Part shown: one piece after another, positions 8,105-17,363 of the stretch
Layout: each line of letters begins with the position of its first letter
How positions within the stretch are numbered: position 1 is the first letter of the stretch
Assembly (NCBI GenBank): GCA_947253285.1
Contig: CAMXXV010000001.1
Coordinates: forward strand, 124,001 to 188,000
DNA length: 64,000 nt
Origin: an uncultured Candidatus Saccharibacteria bacterium
Lineage (GTDB): Bacteria > Patescibacteriota > Saccharimonadia > Saccharimonadales > Saccharimonadaceae
Direction: 5' to 3'
Translations under genes and position numbers: made by a program
Notes under the pieces: generated by a model
Told to the model about the DNA's origin: nothing
Database searches by the model: none
What the model saw: the letters and a program-made list of their open reading frames with translations, nothing else

Positions 8105-10822
8105 TTAATTACTATTGAGTGTGCGCGATAAGCTAGTGGTATAGAAGCCAGCGTCGGATACAGTGGCGTTGACATTGTAGCTATTGGTATCACCTTTTTC
8201 GAGAGTGACATCCCATGAACCGCCACTAAGTCTGGCGTCATAATTCTTGCCATTAATTGTCATGCTTGCACCGGTGATTGGGTTGGTGCCGCGCATAGCA
8301 ATAACTGAAATTACGACGTAGTTTTTACCATCGCTTGAGCTACGTGGTGTGAGGGTTATTTCAGAAATAAATGGTTTATTGTCATCACATTTATGGAAGT
8401 CATCAACACTATCTGCGTCGTAACCATCTGGTGCCGAAATAGTTGATTTATTAATCAAGGTATCGGTAATTTTGGTAACCTCGATGGTTTCCTTTGCTCC
8501 TTCAGGGGTACACTCACCGGCGCGCTTCTTACTTACTCTATCAAACACCATTTTTTGAGTTGATGTAGTCTTTTGCGCCTTGTTATACCATGAAGGGTAT
8601 AAATCATGTACGCCATCAATTGTTAAGTCTTGAATGCCTTTTGGACGATTGAACCATTCGTTTTCCTTATACATACCATTTTTCTTAAAATAGTCGTAAA
8701 CATCTTGAGTAATATCGGCTATTACTGGACCAAGCGACATACCATCAGCGTTGTTGCGAAGTGCTGAAGGGGTGTGGTTGCCGGCCCAAACTGACAGGGT
8801 AGCTTTTGGAGTAAAGCTCATCATCCAAATGTCCTTTGGTTTATTGCCAATGTTACTCGTACCGGTTTTAGTTGCCGTCTTAATGTTCTTGAAATAGAAG
8901 CCAGTTGGTCGCCAACCGAAGGTGTCTTTGCGAGCGTTGTCGTCAGATAGAATGTCGCTAATAATATAGGTAGTTTGTGGGTCAAAGACTTGCTTAGTAC
9001 TATCTTTCCACTCATATAGTTTCTCTCTTTGCCCATTTTTGACTTCTAGCACTGTAGTATATGGTTTATAGACGCCACCACGTGCGATAGTGGCGAAGGC
9101 GTTAACGTGTTCAACTTGTTTGACACCACAACCACCAATAGCTGAAGCTAGACCGGAGTTTCTATCGGCGCCATCAGTACAATAGCTTTGGTCGCCAGCT
9201 TCGCGAATGGTTTGCCAAGTTGGAGCTGCGCCGCCATTTAATGCCATAGCTTTAATGGCTGGAACGTTACGTGAACCACCGAGTGATTTGCGAATTGGAA
9301 TGTTACCTTTGAATTTACCATCGGCGTTATTAACGGAGTTACCACTAGTGGTACGATAAATGTTTTGCGGAATTGGCGTATCTGGAATGATAGAGCCACC
9401 GCCAAAGGTGCCATTATTATTGTTCTGGTTATTAATTAATGACGCGTAAACGAGTGGCTTGATTGATGAACCAGGCTGAATGAAGGAAGTAGCGGAGTTA
9501 ACGGCGCCATAACCAGGATAGTTGTAGTCACGACTACCTTGGACGCCAAGCAATTGACCGGTTTGGTTATCAATCATGGCCATTGAAGAGTTGTCGAAAT
9601 CATAACGACGTTGTAAATAAGATAGCTTGCCTGAAAATAGGTTACGTGTAGTATCTTCCAGCTTATCTTGTACGTGGCTATCGAGAGTAGTTTTAACAAT
9701 TAGGCCACCTTGGCCGACAATTTTAGCTCCGAGCTTTTCAGTTAGCTCATTTTTAACCATCTGAATGAAATGTGGAGCTTTAGCACCAGCGAATTGCTGT
9801 GCTAATGGCTTTAGTTTATCGAGTGTTGAGACTTTCTTAGCTGCTTCAGCTTCTTTGTCGGTAATCATGCCTTGCTCAGCCATGTAAGAAATAACAGTTT
9901 TTTGGCGAGCAAGCAGTGCATTATTGCCTCTGGTGTTATAGGGATTATACCAAGCTGGTGATTGTGGAATTGAGGCAAGCAGAGCGGCTTCATCAATTGT
10001 TAAATCTTTAGCAGACTTACCAAAATAAGTCTGGGCGGCTGATTCGACACCGTTGCGACGACCACCATAAGGGGATTCATTGAGATACATAGTTAGAATC
10101 TGGTCCTTACTATAAATATTTTCGGCTTCAAAAGCGAGAATGGCTTCCTTAATTTTACGCGGGATACCGGTGATACCACGGTTATTGGCTTGGTCGGCAA
10201 AGAAGACCTGTTTGATTAACTGCTGAGTTAATGTAGAACCACCCTGTGTATTGCGAGATTTTTTAAAAATGTTATTAACAATAGCGCGGAGAGTACCGGA
10301 AATTGAAACACCGCCATGCTTATAGAAGTTTTTATCCTCAATAGCAACTGTAGCGTCTTTAATATATTTACTGATTTTATCAGAATCAACCACTAAGCGA
10401 TACTCGCCGGAGCCTTTATCTTCCCAAAGAAGTTGATTGTTGCGGTCGTAATACTTAGTAACAGTAGTTTGAACGCGTTTATTGAGTTCGGACGGCTGGA
10501 GTGATTTGAGCTCACCGCGAAAATAGAAGAATGATACTACGAGGATAATTGCAATAATAGCAAAGGTTCCACCAAATATTTTGCCAATCATTTTAAGACC
10601 ATCGAGTGAGAACCAATACTTAAACACGCGTTTTGGTGAAAAATGCGTAAAGAATCGTTTAATTGGATTTTTTGGTAATGTAGCTAAATATTCAGCCTTG
10701 GCTCGGCTGCGACGTTCGCGCCGAATTGCTCGGCTGCTTTTATTTTGCTCATGCGCTAAATTAGAGTAGGTCGTAAACTTGCGGCTGCTATCTAAATCAT
10801 CGTGAGCTGGTCTTTTGGTCAT
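8105..10822 (-). CDS. Class A penicillin-binding protein (transglycosylase/transpeptidase)
   Basis: A bifunctional peptidoglycan synthase of 905 residues. After a basic cytoplasmic N-terminus and one membrane anchor (~75-100) comes the GT51 glycosyltransferase domain (VAIEDKNFYKHGG, QGGSTLTQQLIKQ). The transpeptidase domain carries the catalytic SxxK in GSSIKP, the second motif SRN, and KTGTS. A C-terminal domain of ~200 residues with beta-rich character follows and may be extracellular. It stands divergent from tyrS and heads a two-gene unit with the membrane protein at 6989. Peptidoglycan polymerisation at the outer face of the membrane is the expected role. Confidence 0.95.
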   Translation of the reverse strand: MTKRPAHDDLDSSRKFTTYSNLAHEQNKSSRAIRRERRSRAKAEYLATLPKNPIKRFFTHFSPKRVFKYWFSLDGLKMIGKIFGGTFAIIAIILVVSFFYFRGELKSLQPSELNKRVQTTVTKYYDRNNQLLWEDKGSGEYRLVVDSDKISKYIKDATVAIEDKNFYKHGGVSISGTLRAIVNNIFKKSRNTQGGSTLTQQLIKQVFFADQANNRGITGIPRKIKEAILAFEAENIYSKDQILTMYLNESPYGGRRNGVESAAQTYFGKSAKDLTIDEAALLASIPQSPAWYNPYNTRGNNALLARQKTVISYMAEQGMITDKEAEAAKKVSTLDKLKPLAQQFAGAKAPHFIQMVKNELTEKLGAKIVGQGGLIVKTTLDSHVQDKLEDTTRNLFSGKLSYLQRRYDFDNSSMAMIDNQTGQLLGVQGSRDYNYPGYGAVNSATSFIQPGSSIKPLVYASLINNQNNNNGTFGGGSIIPDTPIPQNIYRTTSGNSVNNADGKFKGNIPIRKSLGGSRNVPAIKAMALNGGAAPTWQTIREAGDQSYCTDGADRNSGLASAIGGCGVKQVEHVNAFATIARGGVYKPYTTVLEVKNGQREKLYEWKDSTKQVFDPQTTYIISDILSDDNARKDTFGWRPTGFYFKNIKTATKTGTSNIGNKPKDIWMMSFTPKATLSVWAGNHTPSALRNNADGMSLGPVIADITQDVYDYFKKNGMYKENEWFNRPKGIQDLTIDGVHDLYPSWYNKAQKTTSTQKMVFDRVSKKRAGECTPEGAKETIEVTKITDTLINKSTISAPDGYDADSVDDFHKCDDNKPFISEITLTPRSSSDGKNYVVISVIAMRGTNPITGASMTINGKNYDARLSGGSWDVTLEKGDTNSYNVNATVSDAGFYTTSLSRTLNSN

Positions 10823-10897
10823 GAATCTTACCCCCGCTTTTCTCGCTTAACATTACCATTTTAACACGCACGGCATCCAAACTCAACATTTTTGTGC

Positions 10898-10903
10898 TAA
10901 TAT
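10898..10903 (+). promoter_or_regulatory. tyrS -10 box, leaderless
   Basis: TAATAT ends 6 nt before ATG 10910, so the transcript should start at the start codon. No good -35 box is visible. Confidence 0.5.
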
Positions 10904-10909
10904 ATAGGT

Positions 10910-12130
10910 ATGAAATTGAGTGAAGAATTGAAGTGGCGTGGATTAGTCGGCCAGACGACGGTTTCTGACTTAAGTGAACTAGATAAACCAGGAAAAACGT
11001 TTTATTTCGGCGCTGACCCAAGTCGTGACAGTATGACAATTGGCAATTTAGCTGCTATGATTCTTTGCTTACGCTTTATTAAGGCGGGTTGGAAGGGGAT
11101 CATTTTGGCTGGCGGTGCAACTGGCATGGCTGGCGGTGACCCAGACGGTAAAGATGAGACGCGCTCAAAAATGACATTAGAAACAATTGAGCATAACGTG
11201 GCGGGGATTCGTGGCCAGTTTGCGCGCATTTTTCGTGATGCCGATGTTGAGATTGTGAATAATTATGATTGGTTTAAAGATATCAATTTTGTTGACTTTT
11301 TACGTAACATTGGCTGGCAATTTTCAATGACCCAATTGCTCGACCGTGAATTTGTAAAGAATCGCATTGGCGAAGGCGGCAAAGGCATTAATTATGCGGA
11401 ATTTTCTTATATGCTAATGCAGGGCTATGATTATTTGCACTTATATCGTACCAAACATGCTGAACTAGAGCTTTGTGCTGTCGACCAGTTTGGGAACTGT
11501 GCTTGCGGCATGCAGCTAATTCGTAAGTTAGAAGGCGCGCAGGTTAATGTGTTCGGTATGCCGTTGGTAATCAACAAGTCTACTGGCAAAAAGTTTGGTA
11601 AATCAGAGGCGGGTGCAGTTTGGCTAGAGCCAAAGTATACCAGCGTGTTTAAGTTTTACCAGTTCTGGCTTAATGTTGATGATGCTGGTGTGATTGATTA
11701 CTTAAAAATCTACACTTTCCTTGATAAAGGTGAGATCGAGCAGCTGGAGGCTGAACAACAGGCTAATCCGGGTGCCCGCTTGGCGCAACACCGGCTAGCC
11801 GAAGCAGTGACAGAGCTAGTGCACGGCAAGGAGGCTATGGAGTCAGTGAAGCGCGTGACAGATACTTTATTTAGTGGTGCAAATGTTGCTGATTTAAGTG
11901 ACGCTGACTTGGCGGTTTTAGCTCAAGAAATAACAACAGTAGAGCTTGGCGAACAGTCATTAATCGATTTATTATTGGCTGGCAGCTTGGCTGGTAGTAA
12001 ATCTGAAGCACGTCGTTTAATCGAGCAGAATGCTATTTCAGCTAATGGCGCTAAAGTTGGCCTAGATTATCATCCTACTGCGCCATGCTTGTTACGCCGC
12101 GGTAAAAATCAATTTATGCTAGTTAGATAA
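10910..12130 (+). CDS. tyrS: Tyrosyl-tRNA synthetase
   Basis: A class I aminoacyl-tRNA synthetase charging tRNA-Tyr. The 406 residues show the nucleotide-binding fold (FYFGADPSRDSMTIGN), the TyrRS block GGATGMAGGDPDGKDETR, the tyrosine-site region VDQFGNCACG, a KMSKS-type loop reading KFGKS, and a C-terminal S4 RNA-binding domain (LAGSKSEARRLIEQNAI). The HIGH motif reads TIGN, a form familiar from tryptophanyl enzymes; overall length and the S4 domain still favour TyrRS. No Shine-Dalgarno site; probably leaderless. A membrane-protein gene follows after 14 nt. Confidence 0.92.
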   Translation: MKLSEELKWRGLVGQTTVSDLSELDKPGKTFYFGADPSRDSMTIGNLAAMILCLRFIKAGWKGIILAGGATGMAGGDPDGKDETRSKMTLETIEHNVAGIRGQFARIFRDADVEIVNNYDWFKDINFVDFLRNIGWQFSMTQLLDREFVKNRIGEGGKGINYAEFSYMLMQGYDYLHLYRTKHAELELCAVDQFGNCACGMQLIRKLEGAQVNVFGMPLVINKSTGKKFGKSEAGAVWLEPKYTSVFKFYQFWLNVDDAGVIDYLKIYTFLDKGEIEQLEAEQQANPGARLAQHRLAEAVTELVHGKEAMESVKRVTDTLFSGANVADLSDADLAVLAQEITTVELGEQSLIDLLLAGSLAGSKSEARRLIEQNAISANGAKVGLDYHPTAPCLLRRGKNQFMLVR

Positions 12131-12144
12131 GTTAGGCGGGTGGG

Positions 12145-12780
12145 ATGAAATCTAGTCGAAAGCGGAAGTATGGTAAAGCGGTAATACGCTCAATTAATTC
12201 TCGTCGCTTTGCTCGCCATCAAGTTAGGAAGCGCCGTGCTCTTGGCATTTTTAGTGCTACGCTGTATCGCTTAGCGCAGTTGATGCAGTTTTGTGCGATT
12301 GGCGTTCTTTTGATGATTGTATTTGTGTCATTGTTTGGTTTATGGCCGCAGTTTAATGGCTACATGTATAACTTATCATCTGGATTGAGCGTTAAGCCGT
12401 TGTTTGAAATTTCTTTAGGTACAAAATTTTTTATGAGTTGGTTGATAGATAACCTTGACCCACTATCGCGATTTTTCTTGTTAATGTCTCCGGTTGCACT
12501 CATGGTTCTAGTCGCGTTGGGCGGATTTTGGTTAGTTGACCGTTTATCTAGGCTGTTTCAATACTCGTTTGATGTATCGCGTTCGATAGCTGATGAAATG
12601 ATGTCAGTTATATTATGGGCATCAGCTTTGGTATCTACGTGGATTGCATTCGACCCACATGTTGCATTTATTCCAATGTTGACTATTTCCTTGGCGTTAG
12701 TGTTTAATGTTGTTTTATATATGTCAAGTTATGCAATAAAGCCTAAATTACAAGTGCCGAAGTGGCGGATTGTAAAATAG
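12145..12780 (+). CDS. Hypothetical membrane protein
   Basis: I do not recognise this 211-residue protein. It starts with a very basic stretch (about 30 residues rich in R and K), followed by roughly four hydrophobic segments (near 45-67, 110-130, 150-165 and 170-190). The start ATG 12145 has GGTGGG just upstream. It sits between tyrS (14 nt upstream) and recG (4 nt downstream), so it is probably part of one transcript. The basic N-terminus would be cytoplasmic by the positive-inside rule. Confidence 0.6.
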   Translation: MKSSRKRKYGKAVIRSINSRRFARHQVRKRRALGIFSATLYRLAQLMQFCAIGVLLMIVFVSLFGLWPQFNGYMYNLSSGLSVKPLFEISLGTKFFMSWLIDNLDPLSRFFLLMSPVALMVLVALGGFWLVDRLSRLFQYSFDVSRSIADEMMSVILWASALVSTWIAFDPHVAFIPMLTISLALVFNVVLYMSSYAIKPKLQVPKWRIVK

Positions 12781-12784
12781 TGGT

Positions 12785-14833
12785 ATGAATTTGCTAACCA
12801 AAGTATCGGAACTAAAGGGGATTGGGCCAAAGACTGCAACACAGTTTGTGGCGGCTGGGCTCAGTACGGTTGGCGATTTGATGGAGGATTTTCCGCGGAG
12901 TTATGAAGACTATACTGGTGCACAAAGAATTTCCGACTTAGTTCCTGGGAAGGTGGCATTGCGCGCTCGTGCCGTTAGTGTTAATAGCCGACATGTGCGC
13001 GGCAAGCTAACTATCACCACTGCTATACTAGAGGATTCGGCGGGTGACCAGATAAATGCGGTGTGGTTCAACCAGCCATATCGGGTTAATCAGTTAGCGA
13101 AGGGTGACGAATTCTTATTTTCTGGTGTGTTTGAGCTGAAACGTGGACGCTACCAGCTCACTACGCCAACTTGCACATTGGCAAGTGATTTGCCGATTGA
13201 TAGTAATAAAATTGTGCCAGTATATTCAATGCGAGCAGGATTAAAGCCAAGCTTAATTCGTAAGGCCGTGGAACAAATCAGGCCGCTTTTAGAATTTGCG
13301 CCAGAGATACTACCGGCTGAGGTGGTGGGTGATAATAACTTGTGTAGCCGTGCACAGGCGCTCAGTGCTATCCATTTTCCAGCTGACCGCGAGCAGCTAG
13401 CTTTAGCGCGCCATCGTTTGGGGTTTGAGGAAGTATTTACAATGATTTTAGCTGCCAAGCTAAATCGAATGTCAAATCAGCAGTTGAAGGGATTTCAAAT
13501 TGAGTTTAATCAGCCAAAAATCAGTCAATTTGTGGCTGATTTGCCGTTTCAATTGACTCCAGTACAGAAGCGCTCTATCTGGGAAATCATCCAAGATTTT
13601 ATGCGGGTAACGCCGATGAACCGTCTGCTGCAGGGTGACGTTGGCTCAGGAAAGACGGTTGTAGCGGCGGTTGCGGCATATCAGGCATATCTTGGTGGTT
13701 ACCAAACGGCATTAATGGTACCGACTGAGGTGTTAGCAAAACAGCATGTGGCGACGTTAAAGAAAATGTTAGAGCCATATGGCGTGAAAGTTTGTTTGCT
13801 CACTGGCTCAACTAAAGGTAGGGAGCGCGAATTGACATTGAAAGAGATTGCTAGTGGCGCAGCACAAGTTGTGGTTGGAACACATGCGTTGTTTCAGCCT
13901 ACGGTGAAGTTTAATCGACTAGGTTTTGTGGTAATTGATGAACAACATCGCTTTGGTGTAAAGCAACGGCAGGATTTACTCGCCAAGACTGATAGCGAGC
14001 ATTTACCGCATTTATTAGCGATGACGGCGACGCCAATTCCACGCTCATTACAACTAACAATTTTTGGTGACCTCGATGTGTCAACTCTAGACCAATTGCC
14101 GCAGGGGCGTCAAGTAATTCAGACGAAGATTGTACTACCAAATGAGCGCTCGCAATTAATTGAACGTGTGCGGTCGGAATTAGTTGCGGGCAGACAAGTT
14201 TATTATGTAGCTGGTTTGATTGAAGATAGCAATGTATCGGAGCGCGTGAGTGCTGAAGCGTTATACAAGACAGTGACGAAATTATATCCTGAATATCGCG
14301 TGGGAATTTTGCACGGTAAAATGGCAGCGGCAGATAAAGAACGGGTGATGGAACAATTCGCAGCGCACCAACTAGACATTTTAGTGTCGACTACTGTGAT
14401 TGAAGTCGGGGTGGATGTGCCAAATGCTACAGTAATGGTAATTGAAGACGCAGAAAATTTTGGGCTGTCGCAGTTGCATCAGCTGAGAGGGCGTGTCGGC
14501 CGCGGCAAATACCAGTCATACTGTTATTTATGCCAAAGTGATACTAAACAGCCATCACGTCGTCTAAAGGAAGTCGAACGTAGTAATGATGGCTTTTATT
14601 TGGCGCAAGTAGATTTGGAGTTGCGTGGTGCTGGAGAGATTTATGGTACGATGCAGCACGGTGATATTAACTTTCGTATGGCCAATCTAGCGGATACTAA
14701 ATTACTGAGGGCAGCGTCGGACAGCGCAGCGAAGGTGACGCGGGCAATTTCACAGGATGCGCAATATTTGGTAAAATATAGCCAGTTAAGACAAATGGTA
14801 AATAAGTATCAGAAGATAACAACGTTAAATTAA
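12785..14833 (+). CDS. recG: ATP-dependent DNA helicase RecG
   Basis: RecG remodels stalled replication forks and branched recombination intermediates. The 682 residues contain the N-terminal wedge/OB region (SELKGIGPKTATQFVAAG onward), Walker A in LLQGDVGSGKTV, the DEAD-type box VIDEQHRFGVKQR, TATPIPRSLQLT, and the C-terminal helicase motifs (STTVIEVGVDVPNA, QLRGRVGRG). Length is typical. The ATG is 4 nt after the previous stop and the TAA overlaps the next ATG (TAATG at 14831-14835), so it is in the middle of a tight operon. Confidence 0.96.
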   Translation: MNLLTKVSELKGIGPKTATQFVAAGLSTVGDLMEDFPRSYEDYTGAQRISDLVPGKVALRARAVSVNSRHVRGKLTITTAILEDSAGDQINAVWFNQPYRVNQLAKGDEFLFSGVFELKRGRYQLTTPTCTLASDLPIDSNKIVPVYSMRAGLKPSLIRKAVEQIRPLLEFAPEILPAEVVGDNNLCSRAQALSAIHFPADREQLALARHRLGFEEVFTMILAAKLNRMSNQQLKGFQIEFNQPKISQFVADLPFQLTPVQKRSIWEIIQDFMRVTPMNRLLQGDVGSGKTVVAAVAAYQAYLGGYQTALMVPTEVLAKQHVATLKKMLEPYGVKVCLLTGSTKGRERELTLKEIASGAAQVVVGTHALFQPTVKFNRLGFVVIDEQHRFGVKQRQDLLAKTDSEHLPHLLAMTATPIPRSLQLTIFGDLDVSTLDQLPQGRQVIQTKIVLPNERSQLIERVRSELVAGRQVYYVAGLIEDSNVSERVSAEALYKTVTKLYPEYRVGILHGKMAAADKERVMEQFAAHQLDILVSTTVIEVGVDVPNATVMVIEDAENFGLSQLHQLRGRVGRGKYQSYCYLCQSDTKQPSRRLKEVERSNDGFYLAQVDLELRGAGEIYGTMQHGDINFRMANLADTKLLRAASDSAAKVTRAISQDAQYLVKYSQLRQMVNKYQKITTLN

Positions 14834-15660
14834 TGTATAGTGGAACTATTATTACTCACGGTAGCGGCAGACTGATGGGGACGCATCAGAAGATTGACCG
14901 TGTTGCGCGCAAAAAGTTACACCGATATCTTGGTGAAGGGCAGTGGTTCCCGCGGACGCGTGAGATATTGCGGTTTGAAGGCCTGAATGGTCCGGACGGC
15001 ATTAAACGCAAATCGCCTGCACATGATGAGCCGAGGCATTTTATTAATCCCGACGACCCAAACGACCGACATTTAGTAGAGTTAATTCGTGGCAATCAAA
15101 ATAATTTGATTGAAGCACTAATGACCGGTAATCGTGAGCGTGCTTCGTTTGAGGCTGCATGGTTGGCGCACGCCATCGTTGATGGGTTGACGCCAGCGCA
15201 TCATTATCCGTATGAGGAGCGCTTAGCGGAAATTAGAGGTAATACTGAGCAGCTACAGGATACTATTTTTCGTAAGGTGATTATGCCGGGCGACACAATG
15301 CGAGCTAAGGTGGAAAATAACTGGAAATATTGGAAGCCGACCGGGTTGATGACGGCTCATGGTTTATATGAGGTGGGAGTGGCATTTGCTACGGCGCCAT
15401 TACGATTTAAGCGGGTAGTTTTGACAAAGCACGATATTGAACAACTGCGGGCTGCTGATGACATAGAGCCATTTTTTATGGCTGCTGTGCAACGAGTACA
15501 TCAACATAAAATATATGACCGATTTTTGAAGCGTGGCTGGACTGAGTCGTTAGCCCGTGAGACCAAGAACTTTTTGCTGCCAGAGATAATACATACAGTG
15601 TTGATGGCGTGGTATTTTTGTGCTTATCAGGCCAAGGTTAGGCGTCATGGCGACAGTTAG
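14833..15660 (+). CDS. Conserved hypothetical, possible zinc phospholipase C-like fold
   Basis: A soluble protein of 275 residues. The segment AAWLAHAIVDGLTPAHHYPY has the H...D..xPxHH spacing seen in the all-helical zinc-dependent phospholipase C/S1-P1 nuclease fold; HFINPDDPNDRH upstream could contribute more metal ligands. This is a weak fold guess and a function is not claimed. Its start overlaps the recG stop (TAATG) and its end overlaps rsmD by 14 bp, so the three genes are translationally linked. No signal peptide is seen. Confidence 0.6.
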   Translation: MYSGTIITHGSGRLMGTHQKIDRVARKKLHRYLGEGQWFPRTREILRFEGLNGPDGIKRKSPAHDEPRHFINPDDPNDRHLVELIRGNQNNLIEALMTGNRERASFEAAWLAHAIVDGLTPAHHYPYEERLAEIRGNTEQLQDTIFRKVIMPGDTMRAKVENNWKYWKPTGLMTAHGLYEVGVAFATAPLRFKRVVLTKHDIEQLRAADDIEPFFMAAVQRVHQHKIYDRFLKRGWTESLARETKNFLLPEIIHTVLMAWYFCAYQAKVRRHGDS

Positions 15661-16207
15661 ATTAATATCTGGGATATGGGGTGGCCGACGTTTGTCGGCT
15701 AATGTTAGTAATGCGACGCATCCAATGAGTGAACGTGCTAGAAGTGCGATTTTTTCGATGTTAAATGCAAAGGGAATTTTAGTGGGAGCTAAAGTATTAG
15801 ATGCATTTGCCGGTACGGGTGCGATTGGTCTCGAAGCATTAAGCCGTGGGGCGGCTGCGGTGACTTTTATTGAGCGCGACCGTACAGCACAGGCAGTACT
15901 TAAGCAAAATATTGCTACGGTTGGGGCGGAGAAGGGCTCTTCTGTAATTTGTACAACAGTTGACAATTGGATGAAAAATGCTGATTTTACAGATAAGTAT
16001 GACTTAATTTTTGTTGACCCACCCTACAAAAATCCTCAGTTTTCCACAGTTTGGCGCTTGTTGGACTATTTAAATGATAACGGGCTTATGATATTATCAT
16101 ACCAGACAGCAGAATGTGTGAAGCTTCCTAATGGAGTTGCTGTGGTGGAATTTCGGAGTTATGGAGGAGCATCGATTTTGATCTTAAAGGTCAACAAGAG
16201 CTTATAA
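15647..16207 (+). CDS. rsmD: 16S rRNA (guanine-966-N2) methyltransferase RsmD
   Basis: An SAM-dependent methyltransferase that modifies G966 of 16S rRNA. The 186 residues show the family N-terminus (RLISGIWGGRRL), the SAM-binding motif VLDAFAGTGAIGLEALSRG and the catalytic NPPY-type motif VDPPYKNP. I chose ATG 15647 because homology starts just after it; the longer in-frame version from 15620 adds nine unrelated residues from inside the upstream gene. An intrinsic terminator follows. Confidence 0.92.
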   Translation: MATVRLISGIWGGRRLSANVSNATHPMSERARSAIFSMLNAKGILVGAKVLDAFAGTGAIGLEALSRGAAAVTFIERDRTAQAVLKQNIATVGAEKGSSVICTTVDNWMKNADFTDKYDLIFVDPPYKNPQFSTVWRLLDYLNDNGLMILSYQTAECVKLPNGVAVVEFRSYGGASILILKVNKSL

Positions 16208-16234
16208 ATAACGGGATGTTTCATTGCGCTGTCC

Positions 16235-16260
16235 AAGCCTACGGTTCGCCGTAGGCTTTT
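16235..16260 (+). terminator. Intrinsic terminator after rsmD
   Basis: A 10-bp stem AAGCCTACGG/CCGTAGGCTT closed by a TTCG tetraloop and followed by T residues. It ends the tyrS-recG-rsmD unit. Confidence 0.85.
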
Positions 16261-16266
16261 ATGCTA

Positions 16267-16297
16267 TTGACTAGGCTATGATATTTTGGTATCATAG
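16267..16297 (+). promoter_or_regulatory. rpmB promoter with palindromic operator candidate
   Basis: TTGACT (16267-16272), a 17-nt spacer and TATCAT (16290-16295). A perfect inverted repeat CTATGATA-N6-TATCATAG (16276-16297) covers the spacer and the -10 box, so a dimeric regulator could control L28 expression. No regulator is identified. Confidence 0.55.
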
Positions 16298-16329
16298 AGC
16301 AGAGTAACCGATAAAGGAGATATTTTAAG

Positions 16330-16542
16330 ATGGCACGATGTGAAATCACCGGTAAGGGTGCAATGAGCGGCAACAATGTCAGCTTCTCAATGCGTCACAC
16401 CAAGCGGACCTTTAAGCCAAATCTACAAAAGAAGACTTTCTATGTAAATGGCCATAAAGTACGCCTATTAATTGCTGCTAGCACAATTAAGACCCTACGC
16501 AAGAAGGGCTTTACTAGCGACAAGCCAGTTACTACTGATTAA
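16330..16542 (+). CDS. rpmB: 50S ribosomal protein L28
   Basis: A 70-residue L28: [18 protein letters not shown] and [14 protein letters not shown] are the family blocks. Only one cysteine is present, so it is the zinc-independent (C-minus) form. AAAGGAG lies upstream of ATG 16330. The gene is monocistronic between two terminators. Confidence 0.95.
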   Translation: MARCEITGKGAMSGNNVSFSMRHTKRTFKPNLQKKTFYVNGHKVRLLIAASTIKTLRKKGFTSDKPVTTD

Positions 16543-16561
16543 TTTGTTAGGTAGTTGTTGT

Positions 16562-16585
16562 AACGCCCCATATAAGGGGCGTTTT
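16562..16585 (+). terminator. Intrinsic terminator after rpmB
   Basis: AACGCCCC-ATATAA-GGGGCGTT followed by T residues. The next gene's extended -10 box starts only 10 nt further on. Confidence 0.9.
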
Positions 16586-16594
16586 TGTTGCTTA

Positions 16595-16603
16595 TGATAT
16601 AAT
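16595..16603 (+). promoter_or_regulatory. Extended -10 promoter of the M50 protease gene, leaderless
   Basis: TGATATAAT is an extended -10 (TGnTATAAT); the -10 ends 6 nt before ATG 16610. Confidence 0.65.
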
Positions 16604-16609
16604 GGTAGT

Positions 16610-17305
16610 ATGTTTCAGATGGATTTTAGTCAGCTTAGTACATGGATTATTCTTGGAATAATTCTTGGTGTAACCTTAATTTCAATGATTCTTCATGAAC
16701 TGATGCATGGCCTAACGGCACATTGGTTAGGCGATAACACTGCGAAAGAGGCAGGTCGTTTGACTTTAAACCCAATTAAGCATATTGATCCAATTATGAC
16801 TATTTTACTGCCACTATTAATGGCGGCAACGGGCGGGCCAATTTTTGGTGGTGCTAAGCCGGTCCCATTTAACCCTGAGCGCGTGCGTGGTAGAGAGTGG
16901 GGCTCGGCTTTGGTTGGTATCATGGGCCCGATAACCAACCTATTATTATCATTCATAGCTTATTGCGTAGTTATTTTGATCGGTGGGAAAAAATTTTTAA
17001 TTATCCCTGAGTTAATCAATGTTACTACTTTCTCAGGAGCATTAATGGAATTTTTGGTGATGAGCGTATATGTCAATTTAGGATTTTTTGCATTTAACAT
17101 CTTGCCAATTCCGCCACTAGATGGTTCACGTGTGCTATATGCTGTGGCGCCGCCATCTGTGCAGCGAGCAATGGATATAATAGAGCATACGATTGGATTA
17201 ATGATAGTATTTTTAATAGTGTGCTTGTTTGCTACAACATTAAATCGTGTTATGTTAGAAATTATTAACGGGGTCTTGGCTGGTTTCCAATTTATCTTGT
17301 CTTAG
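16610..17305 (+). CDS. Site-2 protease family (M50) membrane metalloprotease
   Basis: A 231-residue intramembrane zinc protease homologue. The first helix carries HELMH (HExxH, residues 29-33 approximately) and a later one NILPIPPLDGSRVL, the conserved NxxPxxPLDG motif that supplies the third zinc ligand. Five or so hydrophobic segments are visible and there is no PDZ domain, so it belongs to the small, minimal S2P group. Substrates are unknown; relatives cut membrane-bound regulators or signal peptides. The mRNA appears leaderless. Confidence 0.88.
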   Translation: MFQMDFSQLSTWIILGIILGVTLISMILHELMHGLTAHWLGDNTAKEAGRLTLNPIKHIDPIMTILLPLLMAATGGPIFGGAKPVPFNPERVRGREWGSALVGIMGPITNLLLSFIAYCVVILIGGKKFLIIPELINVTTFSGALMEFLVMSVYVNLGFFAFNILPIPPLDGSRVLYAVAPPSVQRAMDIIEHTIGLMIVFLIVCLFATTLNRVMLEIINGVLAGFQFILS

Positions 17306-17328
17306 ATGAGAATAAATACATTTTGCTA

Positions 17329-17357
17329 TTGCGAAAAAAATATTTTTGTGCTACATT
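17329..17357 (+). promoter_or_regulatory. rpoBC promoter
   Basis: TTGCGA (17329-17334), a 17-nt spacer and TACATT (17352-17357). Transcription should begin near 17364, giving a leader of about 160 nt. Confidence 0.5.
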
Positions 17358-17363
17358 AGTTTT

